Made by a program: the position numbers and the translations under genes. Below are positions 50,726 to 59,147 of a stretch of DNA of 64,000 nt, piece after piece; the stretch's first letter is position 1, and every line of letters starts with the position of its first letter. The DNA is from Planococcus sp. ISL-109. GTDB taxonomy: Bacteria > Bacillota > Bacilli > Bacillales_A > Planococcaceae. The DNA lies in NCBI RefSeq assembly GCF_018613655.1, contig NZ_JAGGPW010000003.1:25780-89779 (forward strand). The letters run 5' to 3'. A model generated the notes under the pieces. That model made no database searches and was not told the origin of the DNA. It saw only the letters and a program-made list of their open reading frames with translations.

Positions 50726-51366
50726 CGCAATACAAACTTCCTTTCCACAAAGCTCGCCAGCATAGAGAGCAAGTAAATGACGACAAAGTAAATGATGCCG
50801 AGAATCAAATAGACGTTAAACGCATCGAACGTGGCACTTGCCTGAATGCGCCCTTCCTGCGTCAAATCCGCTACTCCGATAACTGAAAGCAACGAGGTAT
50901 CCTTCAAAGAGATGATCGCTTGGTTCGTAATGGTTGGGAGCATGCGGCGGAACGCCTGCGGCAAAATGATATGGCGCATCGTCTGTGTCGGGTTGAGTCC
51001 GAGCGACCGAGCCGCTTCCGTTTGCCCTTTGTCGATCGACTGGATGCCTGCCCGGATGATTTCCGAAAAGTAGGCGCCGGCATTGATTGCGACTGTCACG
51101 ATTCCCGCTGTCGTATTATCGAGCGAAAAGAACCCGAGCGAGTTCAACCCGAAATAAATGAAGAACAGCTGAACGATGAACGGTGTTCCACGAATCGCAT
51201 CGACGAAGATTTTGGCGATCCAGTTCAGAATTTTGAGCGGCGCCAAGCGCAGCAAAGCGACAATCAACCCGATTAAGAAGCCGATAACAATGGCAATGCC
51301 GAAAATATATAGCGTAACTTGCAAGCCTTCCATTAAATACGGAAAAGCATTGATGATTGTTTGCAC
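50722..51366 (-). CDS. Polar amino-acid ABC transporter, permease
   Basis: A 214-residue inner-membrane permease of the HisMQ/GlnP family with about five helices. The EAA loop is [28 protein letters not shown] (split over about 123-150), which contacts the ATPase. One permease gene implies a homodimeric channel. It lies 55 bases downstream of the binding-protein gene, separated by a hairpin that may partly terminate transcription. Confidence 0.9.
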   Translation of the reverse strand: MQTIINAFPYLMEGLQVTLYIFGIAIVIGFLIGLIVALLRLAPLKILNWIAKIFVDAIRGTPFIVQLFFIYFGLNSLGFFSLDNTTAGIVTVAINAGAYFSEIIRAGIQSIDKGQTEAARSLGLNPTQTMRHIILPQAFRRMLPTITNQAIISLKDTSLLSVIGVADLTQEGRIQASATFDAFNVYLILGIIYFVVIYLLSMLASFVERKFVLR

Positions 51367-51384
51367 CCTTATGTCCCCCTTGCA

Positions 51385-51413
51385 TAAAAAAATGCAGCGC
51401 GCGAATGCGCGCT
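51385..51413 (-). terminator. Internal hairpin between binding-protein and permease genes
   Basis: AGCGCGC (51396-51402) pairs with GCGCGCT (51407-51413), and on the minus strand the stem is followed by GCA and seven T's. A partial intra-operon terminator would give more binding protein than permease. Confidence 0.65.
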
Positions 51414-51421
51414 ACATAGTT

Positions 51422-52204
51422 TTATTCTGCGATGTATTCGTTTAAGATTTCATCATATTCGCCGCTGTCACGCAATTCCTGCAAGCCGGCATTGATTTTT
51501 TCAAGCACTTCTGCATTTTCACCTTTTAGGACAGCGATTCCGTATTGGTCACCTGTCAAACGTTCGCCGACAGTTTTCAAAGCCAGTCCGCTTTCTGCGA
51601 TGGCATAAGCGATGACCGGATAGTCTTCAAGAAGAACTTCCGCATTGCCGTTTGAAATTTCCTGGAACATCGACGGGCTATCTTCAAACTGGGCAACTTC
51701 ATAGCCATACTCGTCCTGGTTATCGCGTGCAAACTGAGCGCCTGTTGTTCCGCTCTTTACCGCTACTGTTTTGCCTTCTAAGTCTTCGAGTGACGTGATG
51801 TCATTATTGTCTTCAGCTACAACTAAAGATAATCCTGCGTCAAAGTATGGATCCGAGAAGTCCACGACTTCTTTGCGCTCATCCGTAATACTCATACCGG
51901 CAATCGCAATATCCAATTGTCCAGCTTGCAGAGCCGGGATGATGCCCCCGAAGTCCATCGGGTTGAAGTCGATTTCAAAGCCTTGGTTTTCAGCAATGGC
52001 GTTGATCAAGTCAATATCGATTCCTTTGTATTCGCCGCCTTCTTCAAACTCGAATGGCGGATAAGTCGTATCAATTCCGACGCGATACGTTTCCCCTTCT
52101 GCATCCCCACCGGCTTCACCGCCAGTTTCTTCTTCTGAACCGCCACAAGCTGCAAGCACCGTGAGAACGGCTAGCAATAATGCCAATAATGTCAATTTCT
52201 TCAT
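51422..52204 (-). CDS. Polar amino-acid ABC transporter, lipoprotein binding component
   Basis: A 260-residue extracellular solute-binding lipoprotein (SBP family 3). The signal peptide MKKLTLLALLLAVLTVLAAC ends in a lipobox with lipidated Cys20. The mature part carries RVGIDTTYPPFEFEEGG (substrate-binding start), GKTVAVKSGTTGAQFA and LLEDYPVIAYAIAESG. Glutamine, glutamate or a similar polar amino acid is likely. The MKKL start at 52204 follows a GGGGG run; the longer frame upstream is less likely. First gene of the three-gene operon. Confidence 0.88.
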   Translation of the reverse strand: MKKLTLLALLLAVLTVLAACGGSEEETGGEAGGDAEGETYRVGIDTTYPPFEFEEGGEYKGIDIDLINAIAENQGFEIDFNPMDFGGIIPALQAGQLDIAIAGMSITDERKEVVDFSDPYFDAGLSLVVAEDNNDITSLEDLEGKTVAVKSGTTGAQFARDNQDEYGYEVAQFEDSPSMFQEISNGNAEVLLEDYPVIAYAIAESGLALKTVGERLTGDQYGIAVLKGENAEVLEKINAGLQELRDSGEYDEILNEYIAE

Positions 52205-52231
52205 TAATAAACATCCCCCTCTATCTTTAAT

Positions 52232-52276
52232 AGTCAATCTACTGACTAATATATCATAATATTCGCAATTTCTGAA
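52232..52276 (-). promoter_or_regulatory. Promoter and inverted repeat of the ABC operon
   Basis: On the minus strand TTCAGA (52276-52271), a 17-base spacer and TATATT (52253-52248) with TG upstream (extended -10). AGTCA/TGACT arms (52232-52247) surround the expected transcription start, so an operator is possible. The regulator is unknown. Confidence 0.5.
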
Positions 52277-52333
52277 CCTTTTGATTTAAATTAACTGGGA
52301 AAGAAGGCAGTTACTTATGTCTTAATGACTAGT

Positions 52334-53413
52334 TTATTGACTCACGGCTCGTTTTTTATGCAGGCGATAAAACAGCCGGAAATTATGGACCAGCGTTTTT
52401 AAAACAGCATAAACCGGAATCGCAATCAAAATGCCGATAAATCCATAAAGTGCCCCTGCCACCAACAATAAAAGAATGATGGTCAATGGATGAACTTGCA
52501 GGCGGTTGCCCATGACATTCGGAGTGACCAAGTTGCCTTCGAGTTGTTGGACGACGAGCAACACAAGAACGACTTTCATGGCCATAAATAGCCCATCGTT
52601 CAATAAGGCGATGAATATGGCAGGTATGATTCCTAAAATCGGCCCAAGAAACGGCACGACGACCAGGAACATAGCAAAAATGGCCAGCGTCAACGCGTAT
52701 TCGAGTCCGATGATCAAATAGCCGATATACATCAGGACCCCGATCACTCCCGCTACGATTGCCTGGCCGACAACAAAGGTCGATAAGGTTCCATTCAAGT
52801 CTTTCAATAATTTCCGGCCTTCAGCTTTATGGTCTTCCGGCAAACGTTTTACGAGATGCGGAACAAATTTATCATCGTCTTTCAATAGAAAGAACAACAC
52901 GAAAGGCACAACGATCAAAACGATTGCTGCGTTGACAAACATCCCCAGAATATCAAGCACATTTTCGAACAACCGGCTCGATAAGCTTTCAGCATAACCG
53001 AAAATCCGGTCACTGATTTCTTGCCCTGAAACTCCGCCAAACTCAAATCCTTGAAGGAGGTTGGTCGAGTCGGAACTCATCTCCTCCACTTTTTCCGGCG
53101 CCAAGTCCGCCAAGCTTTTTCCTTGTTCGACTATAGTCGGACCGAATATGTAGATAAGGCTTGCCAGTACCAGCGAAATCGCCACGAAGAGGATGCCTAT
53201 CCCCGCCACTTTCGGCATGCGCCGTGTCAGCAGCCCGACCAAAGGCCGCAGTAAATAATACAATACGCCAGCAATAACGAGCGGCGCGAAAAGCGTGGCG
53301 ATGACAATGCGGATCGGCTCCCAAATATAGTCCAGCTTGCTAAGTACGTATAATGTGAGTGCGAGCAGTAACACCGCCGCCGTGTATTCAAAGAATGGTT
53401 TTCGGATCCACAA
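52334..53413 (-). CDS. AI-2E family transporter 2
   Basis: A second AI-2E family membrane protein of about 359 residues, paralogous to the product at 31141-32220. Conserved PLVIAGVLYYLLRPL near residue 50, PFLGPILGIIPAIFIAL near 265 and GNLVTPNVMGNRLQVHPLTI near 300. As in the paralogue, the longest frame begins with a GTG that overlaps the ribosome site, and a TTG 3 codons later (53413, AAAGGAG 8 bases upstream) is the better start. Substrate uncertain (autoinducer-2 or cation/proton exchange). Monocistronic. Confidence 0.83.
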   Translation of the reverse strand: MWIRKPFFEYTAAVLLLALTLYVLSKLDYIWEPIRIVIATLFAPLVIAGVLYYLLRPLVGLLTRRMPKVAGIGILFVAISLVLASLIYIFGPTIVEQGKSLADLAPEKVEEMSSDSTNLLQGFEFGGVSGQEISDRIFGYAESLSSRLFENVLDILGMFVNAAIVLIVVPFVLFFLLKDDDKFVPHLVKRLPEDHKAEGRKLLKDLNGTLSTFVVGQAIVAGVIGVLMYIGYLIIGLEYALTLAIFAMFLVVVPFLGPILGIIPAIFIALLNDGLFMAMKVVLVLLVVQQLEGNLVTPNVMGNRLQVHPLTIILLLLVAGALYGFIGILIAIPVYAVLKTLVHNFRLFYRLHKKRAVSQ

Positions 53414-53460
53414 CTTGATCACTCCTTTGTTTTTTAGTACTGATTAATAATATTCCACCC

Positions 53461-53494
53461 AAAAAAGCGAAGACAGAATTGCTTCTGCCTTCGC
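53461..53494 (-). terminator. Terminator of the 53508 gene
   Basis: GCGAAG and CAGAA pair with TTCTG and CTTCGC (one bulge) around TTGC; on the minus strand six T's follow. It is 14 bases past the stop. Confidence 0.82.
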
Positions 53495-53507
53495 TTGCAT
53501 TATCGAT

Positions 53508-53789
53508 TTACTTATCTTCTTCGAGTTCACGCAACTCTTTTTGGGTTTGTGGGAAAGCATTTGCTTGCCATTCTTCGCGGTAAGCGGAATCCAATTGCGA
53601 GAGGCCTTGTTCGCTGGAATCCTCGATGGCGTAGACACTTTCGCGCTCATCGATGGCATTGCTGTTGCGCATATCGTGGTCTTCCTCTACACGAATGGTG
53701 TTTTTCTCTTGATATGCTTTGTATACAAAAATCCCTGCAGCTGCTGCGAGTGCACTGCCTACTAATGTGTTCATCGTCGAGTTCTTCAT
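53508..53789 (-). CDS. Small membrane-anchored hypothetical protein
   Basis: A 93-residue protein. A small-residue-rich N-terminal helix (TLVGSALAAAAGIFVYKAY, about residues 8-26), like YtxH-type anchors, is followed by an acidic tail (VEEDHDMRN to KELRELEEDK) probably exposed to the cytoplasm. GGAGGG precedes the ATG at good spacing, and the gene has its own terminator. Possibly a general-stress membrane protein, by analogy with YtxH-like small proteins; that is a guess based on architecture only. Confidence 0.6.
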   Translation of the reverse strand: MKNSTMNTLVGSALAAAAGIFVYKAYQEKNTIRVEEDHDMRNSNAIDERESVYAIEDSSEQGLSQLDSAYREEWQANAFPQTQKELRELEEDK

Positions 53790-53882
53790 CTAAATCCCTC
53801 CAAATTAATACATGTTTCTATCACTACTTTTCTGTATACCCTTTATGAACGGTTTTAACTAGAAAATAAAAAAGTTTTTTCA

Positions 53883-54398
53883 TCATTGCTCTTCAAGCAT
53901 CTCGAGTGCACGTTCTTCCGCTGGAATGCGGACGAACAAAAGCAGAAGCGCATTGGCGATGGTAAAGAACAATGCCGTTTTCCAGGCTCCAAAAATGAGA
54001 GGCAGGGCCAAGATTTCAGCAGCGACGACCCAATAATTAGGATGAGGCAAAAACCGGTATGGGCCCCGCGCTACTTTTTGAGCTCCCGGCAAGACGATGA
54101 TTTTCGTATTCCAATACGGTCCCAGTGAAGTAAGCGCCCATACCCGAATAATTTGCGCCACAATAAATAATCCCAAAAACAACAGCCACCATGCGCTAAG
54201 TGCCGCACCCAGTTGAATGGTTTCCGCGATGAAGAACACGAAAAACAAAATGTGGAGCAGTACGATCCACTTGTAATGGTCAGCACCGAATTCAATTGCG
54301 CCTTTTTGTTTCATCTTTTTTTCGTTTCTGCGCGCATAGACGATTTCAAGAATGCGCTGCAAGATCACGATCAGCAACAGCGTATAAAAAAAGACCAT
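53883..54398 (-). CDS. bpsB: Isoprenylcysteine methyltransferase-family protein (BpsB/YpbQ-like)
   Basis: A 171-residue membrane methyltransferase with about five helices. The C-terminal SAM-binding motif is GPYRFLPHPNYWVVAAEI (about residues 111-128) with the RHP/HPNY signature of the ICMT/PEMT fold. In B. subtilis, BpsB (YpbQ) O-methylates the alkylpyrones made by the type III polyketide synthase BpsA. Here it overlaps the polyketide synthase stop by one base, so the pair is conserved and coupled. The methyl ethers are membrane-located polyketides of unclear role. Confidence 0.85.
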   Translation of the reverse strand: MVFFYTLLLIVILQRILEIVYARRNEKKMKQKGAIEFGADHYKWIVLLHILFFVFFIAETIQLGAALSAWWLLFLGLFIVAQIIRVWALTSLGPYWNTKIIVLPGAQKVARGPYRFLPHPNYWVVAAEILALPLIFGAWKTALFFTIANALLLLFVRIPAEERALEMLEEQ

Positions 54399-55462
54399 TA
54401 CGCTTCACCCACCCATTCGAGCCACAGCATTTCCGAGCTGAATCCAGGCCCGAGCGCTGTGAGCAATGCTTCTTCCCCTGTTTTCATCGGTCGATCCATA
54501 AACTCTTTCAACACATACAGCACCGTCGGCGATGACATGTTTCCGTACTCCGACAGGACCTGTCTGGAAATCGCCGTCTGTGAAGCGGGCATCTCCAATG
54601 ATTTTTCATAAGCGGTCAATACTTTCTTCCCTCCGGGGTGTGCGATGAAATGCTGGATATCGTCCGTCGACTTTCCGAGTGCAGCTAGAAATTCATTGAC
54701 GTTCGGCTTCAGCCATTTTTCAATGATGCTGGGAATGCTCCGTGAAAAGACGACATGCAAGCCGGCATCCCGGACATCCCAGCCCATTACATCTTCCGAC
54801 TGCGGCATCAATGCGGAGCGGTTGGCGTGGATGCGGAAGCCGTCATCATCAGCCGCTTTATCGCCAGCGACGAGCACACAGGCTGCGCCGTCCGAAAACA
54901 GCGATGTGCCGATCAAATTGCTTTTCGATTTATCACCCCTGACAAAGGTCAAACTGCATAGCTCCAAACAAAGAACGAGTACGTTCGCACCCGGATAGGC
55001 GCGGCAATAATCATCCGCGCGGCTCAAACCGGCGGCACCACCCGCACATCCGAGCCCCCAGAGCGGCATCCGTTTGATATTTGGCGGCATGTTCAATTCG
55101 TTCATGATGCGGGCATCAATGGTCGGTGTCGAAAGCCCTGAACTTGAGATGAAGATGATGGCATCGATTTCTGTTGCGTCAACTTCAGCTTCCGCCAGGC
55201 ATTTTTGGACGGCACGACTGCCCATCCGGACTGCTTCCTCGATATACAGGTTGTTTTTCTCTTCCAGCGTCCGATCTTTTTCGAACCAATCCAACGGTGC
55301 GGCAAAATAGCGGCTGTCGATCTGGCCGTTGCCGAATACTTTCAATAGCCTTTCGATGTCTTCATATTCACCGCCGAATAAATTTCGCACAACGCCTACA
55401 AGGTCGCGCTGATTGACGCGGTATGGAGCATTTTCGGTAACGACGGTACGGATCATGGGCAT
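54398..55462 (-). CDS. bpsA: Type III polyketide synthase (BpsA-like)
   Basis: A 354-residue chalcone/stilbene synthase-fold enzyme. The catalytic Cys is in LWGLGCAGGAAGLSRA (about residues 136-151), the His in FIAHPGGKKVL (about 278-288) and the Asn in EYGNMSSPTVLYVL (about 309-322). BpsA extends fatty acyl-CoA with malonyl-CoA to alkylpyrones. AGGAGG precedes the start. It is followed by the methyltransferase gene with a one-base overlap. The DJ-1/PfpI gene upstream is 60 bases away on the same strand. Confidence 0.9.
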   Translation of the reverse strand: MPMIRTVVTENAPYRVNQRDLVGVVRNLFGGEYEDIERLLKVFGNGQIDSRYFAAPLDWFEKDRTLEEKNNLYIEEAVRMGSRAVQKCLAEAEVDATEIDAIIFISSSGLSTPTIDARIMNELNMPPNIKRMPLWGLGCAGGAAGLSRADDYCRAYPGANVLVLCLELCSLTFVRGDKSKSNLIGTSLFSDGAACVLVAGDKAADDDGFRIHANRSALMPQSEDVMGWDVRDAGLHVVFSRSIPSIIEKWLKPNVNEFLAALGKSTDDIQHFIAHPGGKKVLTAYEKSLEMPASQTAISRQVLSEYGNMSSPTVLYVLKEFMDRPMKTGEEALLTALGPGFSSEMLWLEWVGEA

Positions 55463-55523
55463 AGACGTTCCTCCTAATTTTTCGCTTTAAAAACGCCACC
55501 CGCCAGGATGACAGCTTGAGTAC

Positions 55524-56225
55524 TTACTTTGAATAACGTTCTGCATACTTCAACTGCTCACGCATCTTTTGGCCGACCGTAGAAGCGGAAGCCGGGTTTT
55601 GGCCGGTGATCAGCCGCCCTGACTCAATGACACATTCTTCGAGCGGCAACCGCGCAATTTGGACGAGTGCACCGCGCTCTTTCATTTCATGCTGCAAGGA
55701 AAACGGAATGTCTTTGTACAGGCCGAGCAATTTCTCTTCGAAATCCGAAAACCCAGTTGCCAAGTGGCCCGCTAATAGCGGGCTGCCGTCCGATAAATGT
55801 ACATTCAATAACCCGCTCGGACCGTGGCAAACCGCCGCTATAATACCGCCCTGTTCGTAGATGCGGGCTGTGATCTGCTGCAATTCTTCATTATCGGGAA
55901 AATCCCACATCGTCCCGTGCCCGCCGGTGAAATAGATGCCGGCGTAGTCATCCGCATTAATTTGTTCCGGCGTCAGGGGATTGTCCAGTTGCCGCTGTAT
56001 CGCTTCGTCCAAGTAATAATGCCGCGTCCGGCCGTTAATTACGGCTGCCGGCAGGCTTCTCGGATCTATCGGCACTTTGTTCGAGCTTGTGCTGATGATA
56101 TCCACTTGAAAATCATCTTTCACTTCATGATAAAAATCCGTCAGTTCGCGCAGCCATAGCCCCGTCTTTTTTCCGCGGCTCCCGAGGTCTTTATGGTTTG
56201 TTACGACAATCAGTATTTTTTTCAT
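55524..56225 (-). CDS. DJ-1/PfpI (Hsp31-like) family protein
   Basis: A 233-residue class I glutamine amidotransferase-fold protein. The nucleophile elbow is AAVCHGPSGLLN (Cys near residue 133), with the acidic partner in GIYFTGGHGTMWDFPD (about 98-113). Motif order fits the Hsp31/YDR533C group of glyoxalase III or protein deglycase-like chaperones rather than PfpI proteases. The MKKILIVVTN start at 56225 has GAGGAGG upstream. Probably protects against reactive carbonyls, but the specific activity of such proteins is disputed. Confidence 0.8.
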   Translation of the reverse strand: MKKILIVVTNHKDLGSRGKKTGLWLRELTDFYHEVKDDFQVDIISTSSNKVPIDPRSLPAAVINGRTRHYYLDEAIQRQLDNPLTPEQINADDYAGIYFTGGHGTMWDFPDNEELQQITARIYEQGGIIAAVCHGPSGLLNVHLSDGSPLLAGHLATGFSDFEEKLLGLYKDIPFSLQHEMKERGALVQIARLPLEECVIESGRLITGQNPASASTVGQKMREQLKYAERYSK

Positions 56226-56334
56226 CGCCCGTATCCTCCTCATGCGTTCATGCGTATGGTCTGTTATTCCCTATTGATGGAAAATTATTCACTTGAAGAG
56301 TGGAATACTCTGTTTTACAACAGCGGCAAACAAT

Positions 56335-56361
56335 AAAAGACCCACAAGTATGCGGGTCTTT
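56335..56361. terminator. Terminator of the DUF1836-yqxD operon
   Basis: AAAAGACCC pairs with GGGTCTTT around a 10-base loop. On the minus strand it starts at the DUF188 gene stop codon and ends in a T-run. Confidence 0.75.
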
Positions 56362-56794
56362 ACCGGTTCAACAATCTGGACAAACTTTCACCGAATTTCT
56401 CATTATCCGCTTGCTGGCGTTTTTTCGGACCTTTCATGCGGCCGCCGCTCTGCCGGATTTTTTTGGAGACATGGCGCCCATGCAATAATTGCTCGATATT
56501 GCCTTCATGGTAGACGCGGCCGTTCTGGTCGATCGGCACCCCACGTTTGGCGAGCACCATGGCGGCGAGTCCGTAATCCTGTGTCACGACGATATCGTCC
56601 GGAGCTACACGGTTCACCAAGACAAAATCGACAGCGTCTGCTCCCTTAGATACCGTCAGCGTTTCTGCCCCTTCCCGGTGCATCTCATGGGAAGTGTCGC
56701 ACACGAGCAGCACCGGCCAACCGAAACGATTTGCCAGCTCAATCGTCAAATCGACAACAGGACAACCGTCTGCATCAATAAGTACTTTTGCCAT
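56360..56794 (-). CDS. YaiI/YqxD family protein (DUF188)
   Basis: A 144-residue DUF188 protein with a PIN-like nuclease fold: VLIDADGCPVVD at the N-terminus, VTQDYGLAAMVLAKR (about 70-84) supplying further acidic residues, and the C-terminal basic MKGPKKRQQADNEKF. Conserved aspartates suggest a metal-dependent RNase, but no activity is established. Its start overlaps the DUF1836 gene end by 20 bases, so both are co-transcribed; in Bacillus the homologue YqxD sits near dnaG-sigA, which is not the case here. Confidence 0.8.
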   Translation of the reverse strand: MAKVLIDADGCPVVDLTIELANRFGWPVLLVCDTSHEMHREGAETLTVSKGADAVDFVLVNRVAPDDIVVTQDYGLAAMVLAKRGVPIDQNGRVYHEGNIEQLLHGRHVSKKIRQSGGRMKGPKKRQQADNEKFGESLSRLLNR

Positions 56795-57356
56795 CGGCTT
56801 GCTCCCTTACCAGTTCATCGGCCAGCTTTTCTGCCGCTCTTCGGTATAAATTGCTTTTGTGGACAAGCGAAGCGATGAACAGCACCTTCGAAAGCTCTTC
56901 ATCTGCTTCGCCTTGTGTATTTTCGACCGCTTTTGCCTGCCGCTCCACTTCTTCCCGGAACGCCACTTGATTGTCTTGTTGTAGCGCCAAATACGTTTCG
57001 TAAAATGCGGATAGATCGAGTTCTTGCATCTGGGCTTTTTCATTCACTTTCTCCAGCACTTTTTTTACATCGTTGATGGACAGCGTACTTTTCATCTGAT
57101 AAATCAAGTTGATCAGCATAATATGATCGGGCGTGTATTTTTTATGCTGCACCGGATAGAACAATTTCCCTTTGGCATAATTATTGATCATCGTTTTGGT
57201 CAGGATCTTATCATCTGAAAAGCGCTTTGTGTCATGAAAGCTCGTTTCAAACAATTGAATGACTTGGTCCACATACAAATCGATTTTCGGGATATCGCTC
57301 GTATGGATTTGGCTATCGAGCGCCAATTGGCCAATGAGTTTGTCGATGTTTTCCAT
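56775..57356 (-). CDS. DUF1836 domain protein
   Basis: A 193-residue protein of the DUF1836 family. The N-terminal half resembles a MerR-like winged helix: YVDQVIQLFETSF, then LTKTMINNYAKGKLFYPVQHKKYTPDHIMLINLIYQMKS, which contains the KxxxP...KxY motif seen in DNA-binding HTH proteins. Most likely a transcription regulator. The ATG at 57356 follows GAGGTGA. It overlaps the DUF188 gene by 20 bases. Confidence 0.78.
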   Translation of the reverse strand: MENIDKLIGQLALDSQIHTSDIPKIDLYVDQVIQLFETSFHDTKRFSDDKILTKTMINNYAKGKLFYPVQHKKYTPDHIMLINLIYQMKSTLSINDVKKVLEKVNEKAQMQELDLSAFYETYLALQQDNQVAFREEVERQAKAVENTQGEADEELSKVLFIASLVHKSNLYRRAAEKLADELVREQADGKSTY

Positions 57357-57485
57357 TCACTTCACCTCAGTTTCTCTCTCCTCATCTTACATGATGAGTG
57401 AAAAGCCGACAAACTTGACCGGCATTATTAATACATATATTATTATAAGTAGTTTCAATAACTATGTATCAGGAGGTACAGATTC

Positions 57486-58133
57486 ATGACCGCTTATATC
57501 CGAGAACCATTCAATGCATTATCCCATTTGGCAGGTGCGCTTCTATCATTCGTCGCGTTGCTCGCGATGGTCATCAAAGCCGCTTATTCGCAAGCCCCCG
57601 CTTTGCATATTACAGCGGTGCTGATCTTCGGCATCAGCTTGATGCTGCTTTATACAGCCTCCACAGTTTATCACACAGTGAAAGCACGTCCTGGGGTCAT
57701 CGCTTTTTTCCGCAAATTGGACCATTCGATGATTTTCTTATTGATTGCCGGCTCCTACGCACCGTTTTGCTTGATCGCCTTAGAAGGCACACTCGGCTGG
57801 ACGGTGTTCGGGATTGTTTCGGCGCTTGGTACCAGCGGCATTTTCTTTAAAATGATTTGGTTCCATGCCCCGCGCTGGCTATCAACGGCAATCTATATTT
57901 TAATGGGCTGGCTCATCGTTTTCGCAGCTGGGCCGCTTGCCGGAAGTCTTTCGGCTGCCGGTTTGTGGCTGCTCATTTCGGGTGGTATCCTGTATACGGT
58001 CGGAGGCATCATTTATTGGCTGAAGCCGGACTTCCTGTCTTCCCGCTATCTCGGATTCCATGAAATCTTCCACCTCTTTATCCTGCTCGGCAGCACTTGC
58101 CATTTCCTCGCTGTCTATATATATGTACTTTAA
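57486..58133 (+). CDS. trhA: PAQR-family membrane homeostasis protein TrhA (hemolysin III)
   Basis: A 215-residue membrane protein with seven helices. FNALSHLAGALLSFVALL at the N-terminus, STVYHTVKA, RKLDHSMIFLLIAGSYAPF and the C-terminal HEIFHLFILLGSTCHF supply the conserved Ser, Asp and three His residues of the PAQR metal site. B. subtilis YplQ (TrhA/YqfA group) affects membrane fluidity and lipid homeostasis. AGGAGG lies 8 bases before ATG; a strong AT-rich promoter (TATTATTATAAG) is upstream. Monocistronic. Confidence 0.9.
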   Translation: MTAYIREPFNALSHLAGALLSFVALLAMVIKAAYSQAPALHITAVLIFGISLMLLYTASTVYHTVKARPGVIAFFRKLDHSMIFLLIAGSYAPFCLIALEGTLGWTVFGIVSALGTSGIFFKMIWFHAPRWLSTAIYILMGWLIVFAAGPLAGSLSAAGLWLLISGGILYTVGGIIYWLKPDFLSSRYLGFHEIFHLFILLGSTCHFLAVYIYVL

Positions 58134-58137
58134 CGCG

Positions 58138-58174
58138 AAAGAGCGACTCTCTATAGTTTAGAGAGCCGCTCTTT
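58138..58174. terminator. Bidirectional terminator between trhA and the RsbR-like gene
   Basis: AAAGAGCG and CTCTCT pair with AGAGAG and CGCTCTTT (one mismatch) around ATAGTTT. It serves both convergent genes. Confidence 0.85.
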
Positions 58175-58176
58175 TC

Positions 58177-59013
58177 TTAATGTTCGAGAGCGTCGAGCGC
58201 CTGCATCAGATTAGCGTAGACTTTTATGTTCTTGAAGTCGATGCCGAGTGTGACGGCGGTTTGCGCGATTTCCGGGCGGATGCCGGAGAGCACGGATTCC
58301 ACCCCGATGATGCGCAACGAATCCATCAGCTGGAACAATTGCTGGGCAACCATCGTATCGACAATCGGCACCGCCGACAAATCGATATAGAGTGTCGATA
58401 ATTGTTGTTTGGAACTTTCCACGAGCGCAGTCTCCAAGATCACCTTGGCGCGGTATGTGTCGATTCCGCCGACTAGCGGCAAAATGCCGACGCCTTTGCG
58501 TATCGGGATGACCGGGCTGCTCAGTTCGTCGATCACTTCCTGATGGCTCGCCAAAAGCCGCTGATGCGCTTCGTGGTGATAGCGGGCAAAACTTTCGATG
58601 ATGAAGTCGAAAATATCATTAAGCATCTCGCTCCATCGAAGTGCGTCCTGGCTGGTAGCCTCCTCGACTTCGTCAAAAAACTTCCGGACGTAATTCCAAT
58701 AAATTCTACGTACCTGCCCGAGCTGCTCCATCACTTCGTAAAGCGGAACCGATTGCTGAGCGCGCTCTTTGGCGACTGTTGATGCCCAATTTTCCACATA
58801 GGCAAGCGATTCTTCCTCATTATGGACAAAGATCGCCGTGACCGCTTCAATAAAGCCGCCTGTCTCTTTTTTCAACTTTTCCACCGTTTCAGCTGACGCT
58901 TGCGTGGAATAGATCGAATTACGTTGGCTGCTTCGCATTGCAAGCCATTCTTCAATCATTTGCTCTTCATTTTTTAAGATGAAATCATGTAGCTGTCCAC
59001 TAATCTCTCCCAT
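58177..59013 (-). CDS. RsbR-like stressosome protein (STAS domain)
   Basis: A 278-residue RsbR paralogue. The N-terminal 145 residues are all-helical and non-haem-globin-like; the C-terminal STAS domain (about 160-275) has PVIPIRKGVGILPLVGGID and the loop IDLSAVPIVDTMVAQQL with the conserved Thr (phosphorylated by RsbT in B. subtilis); the second site lies in GIRPEIAQTAVTLG. Stressosome complexes sense stress and release RsbT to activate sigma-B. No rsbS, rsbT or sigB in the window, so this is an accessory RsbR. The start is preceded by AAGGGG. Confidence 0.87.
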   Translation of the reverse strand: MGEISGQLHDFILKNEEQMIEEWLAMRSSQRNSIYSTQASAETVEKLKKETGGFIEAVTAIFVHNEEESLAYVENWASTVAKERAQQSVPLYEVMEQLGQVRRIYWNYVRKFFDEVEEATSQDALRWSEMLNDIFDFIIESFARYHHEAHQRLLASHQEVIDELSSPVIPIRKGVGILPLVGGIDTYRAKVILETALVESSKQQLSTLYIDLSAVPIVDTMVAQQLFQLMDSLRIIGVESVLSGIRPEIAQTAVTLGIDFKNIKVYANLMQALDALEH

Positions 59014-59147
59014 AACATTAGCCGCCCCTTTTCTTACTAGTCTTCTTTATCTTATAAGATACTCCCGCCGAAATGCAAATTTGCATCCTCTCCGTGCAGG
59101 GCCTTGTGTACGGATGGTATGATAAAGGAAAGGAAGGAGACTGAATA

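Noticed and set aside
52262..52280. CodY box in the promoter of the amino-acid ABC operon.
   Set aside because: The best alignment has about 11 of 15 matches, too weak in an AT-rich region.
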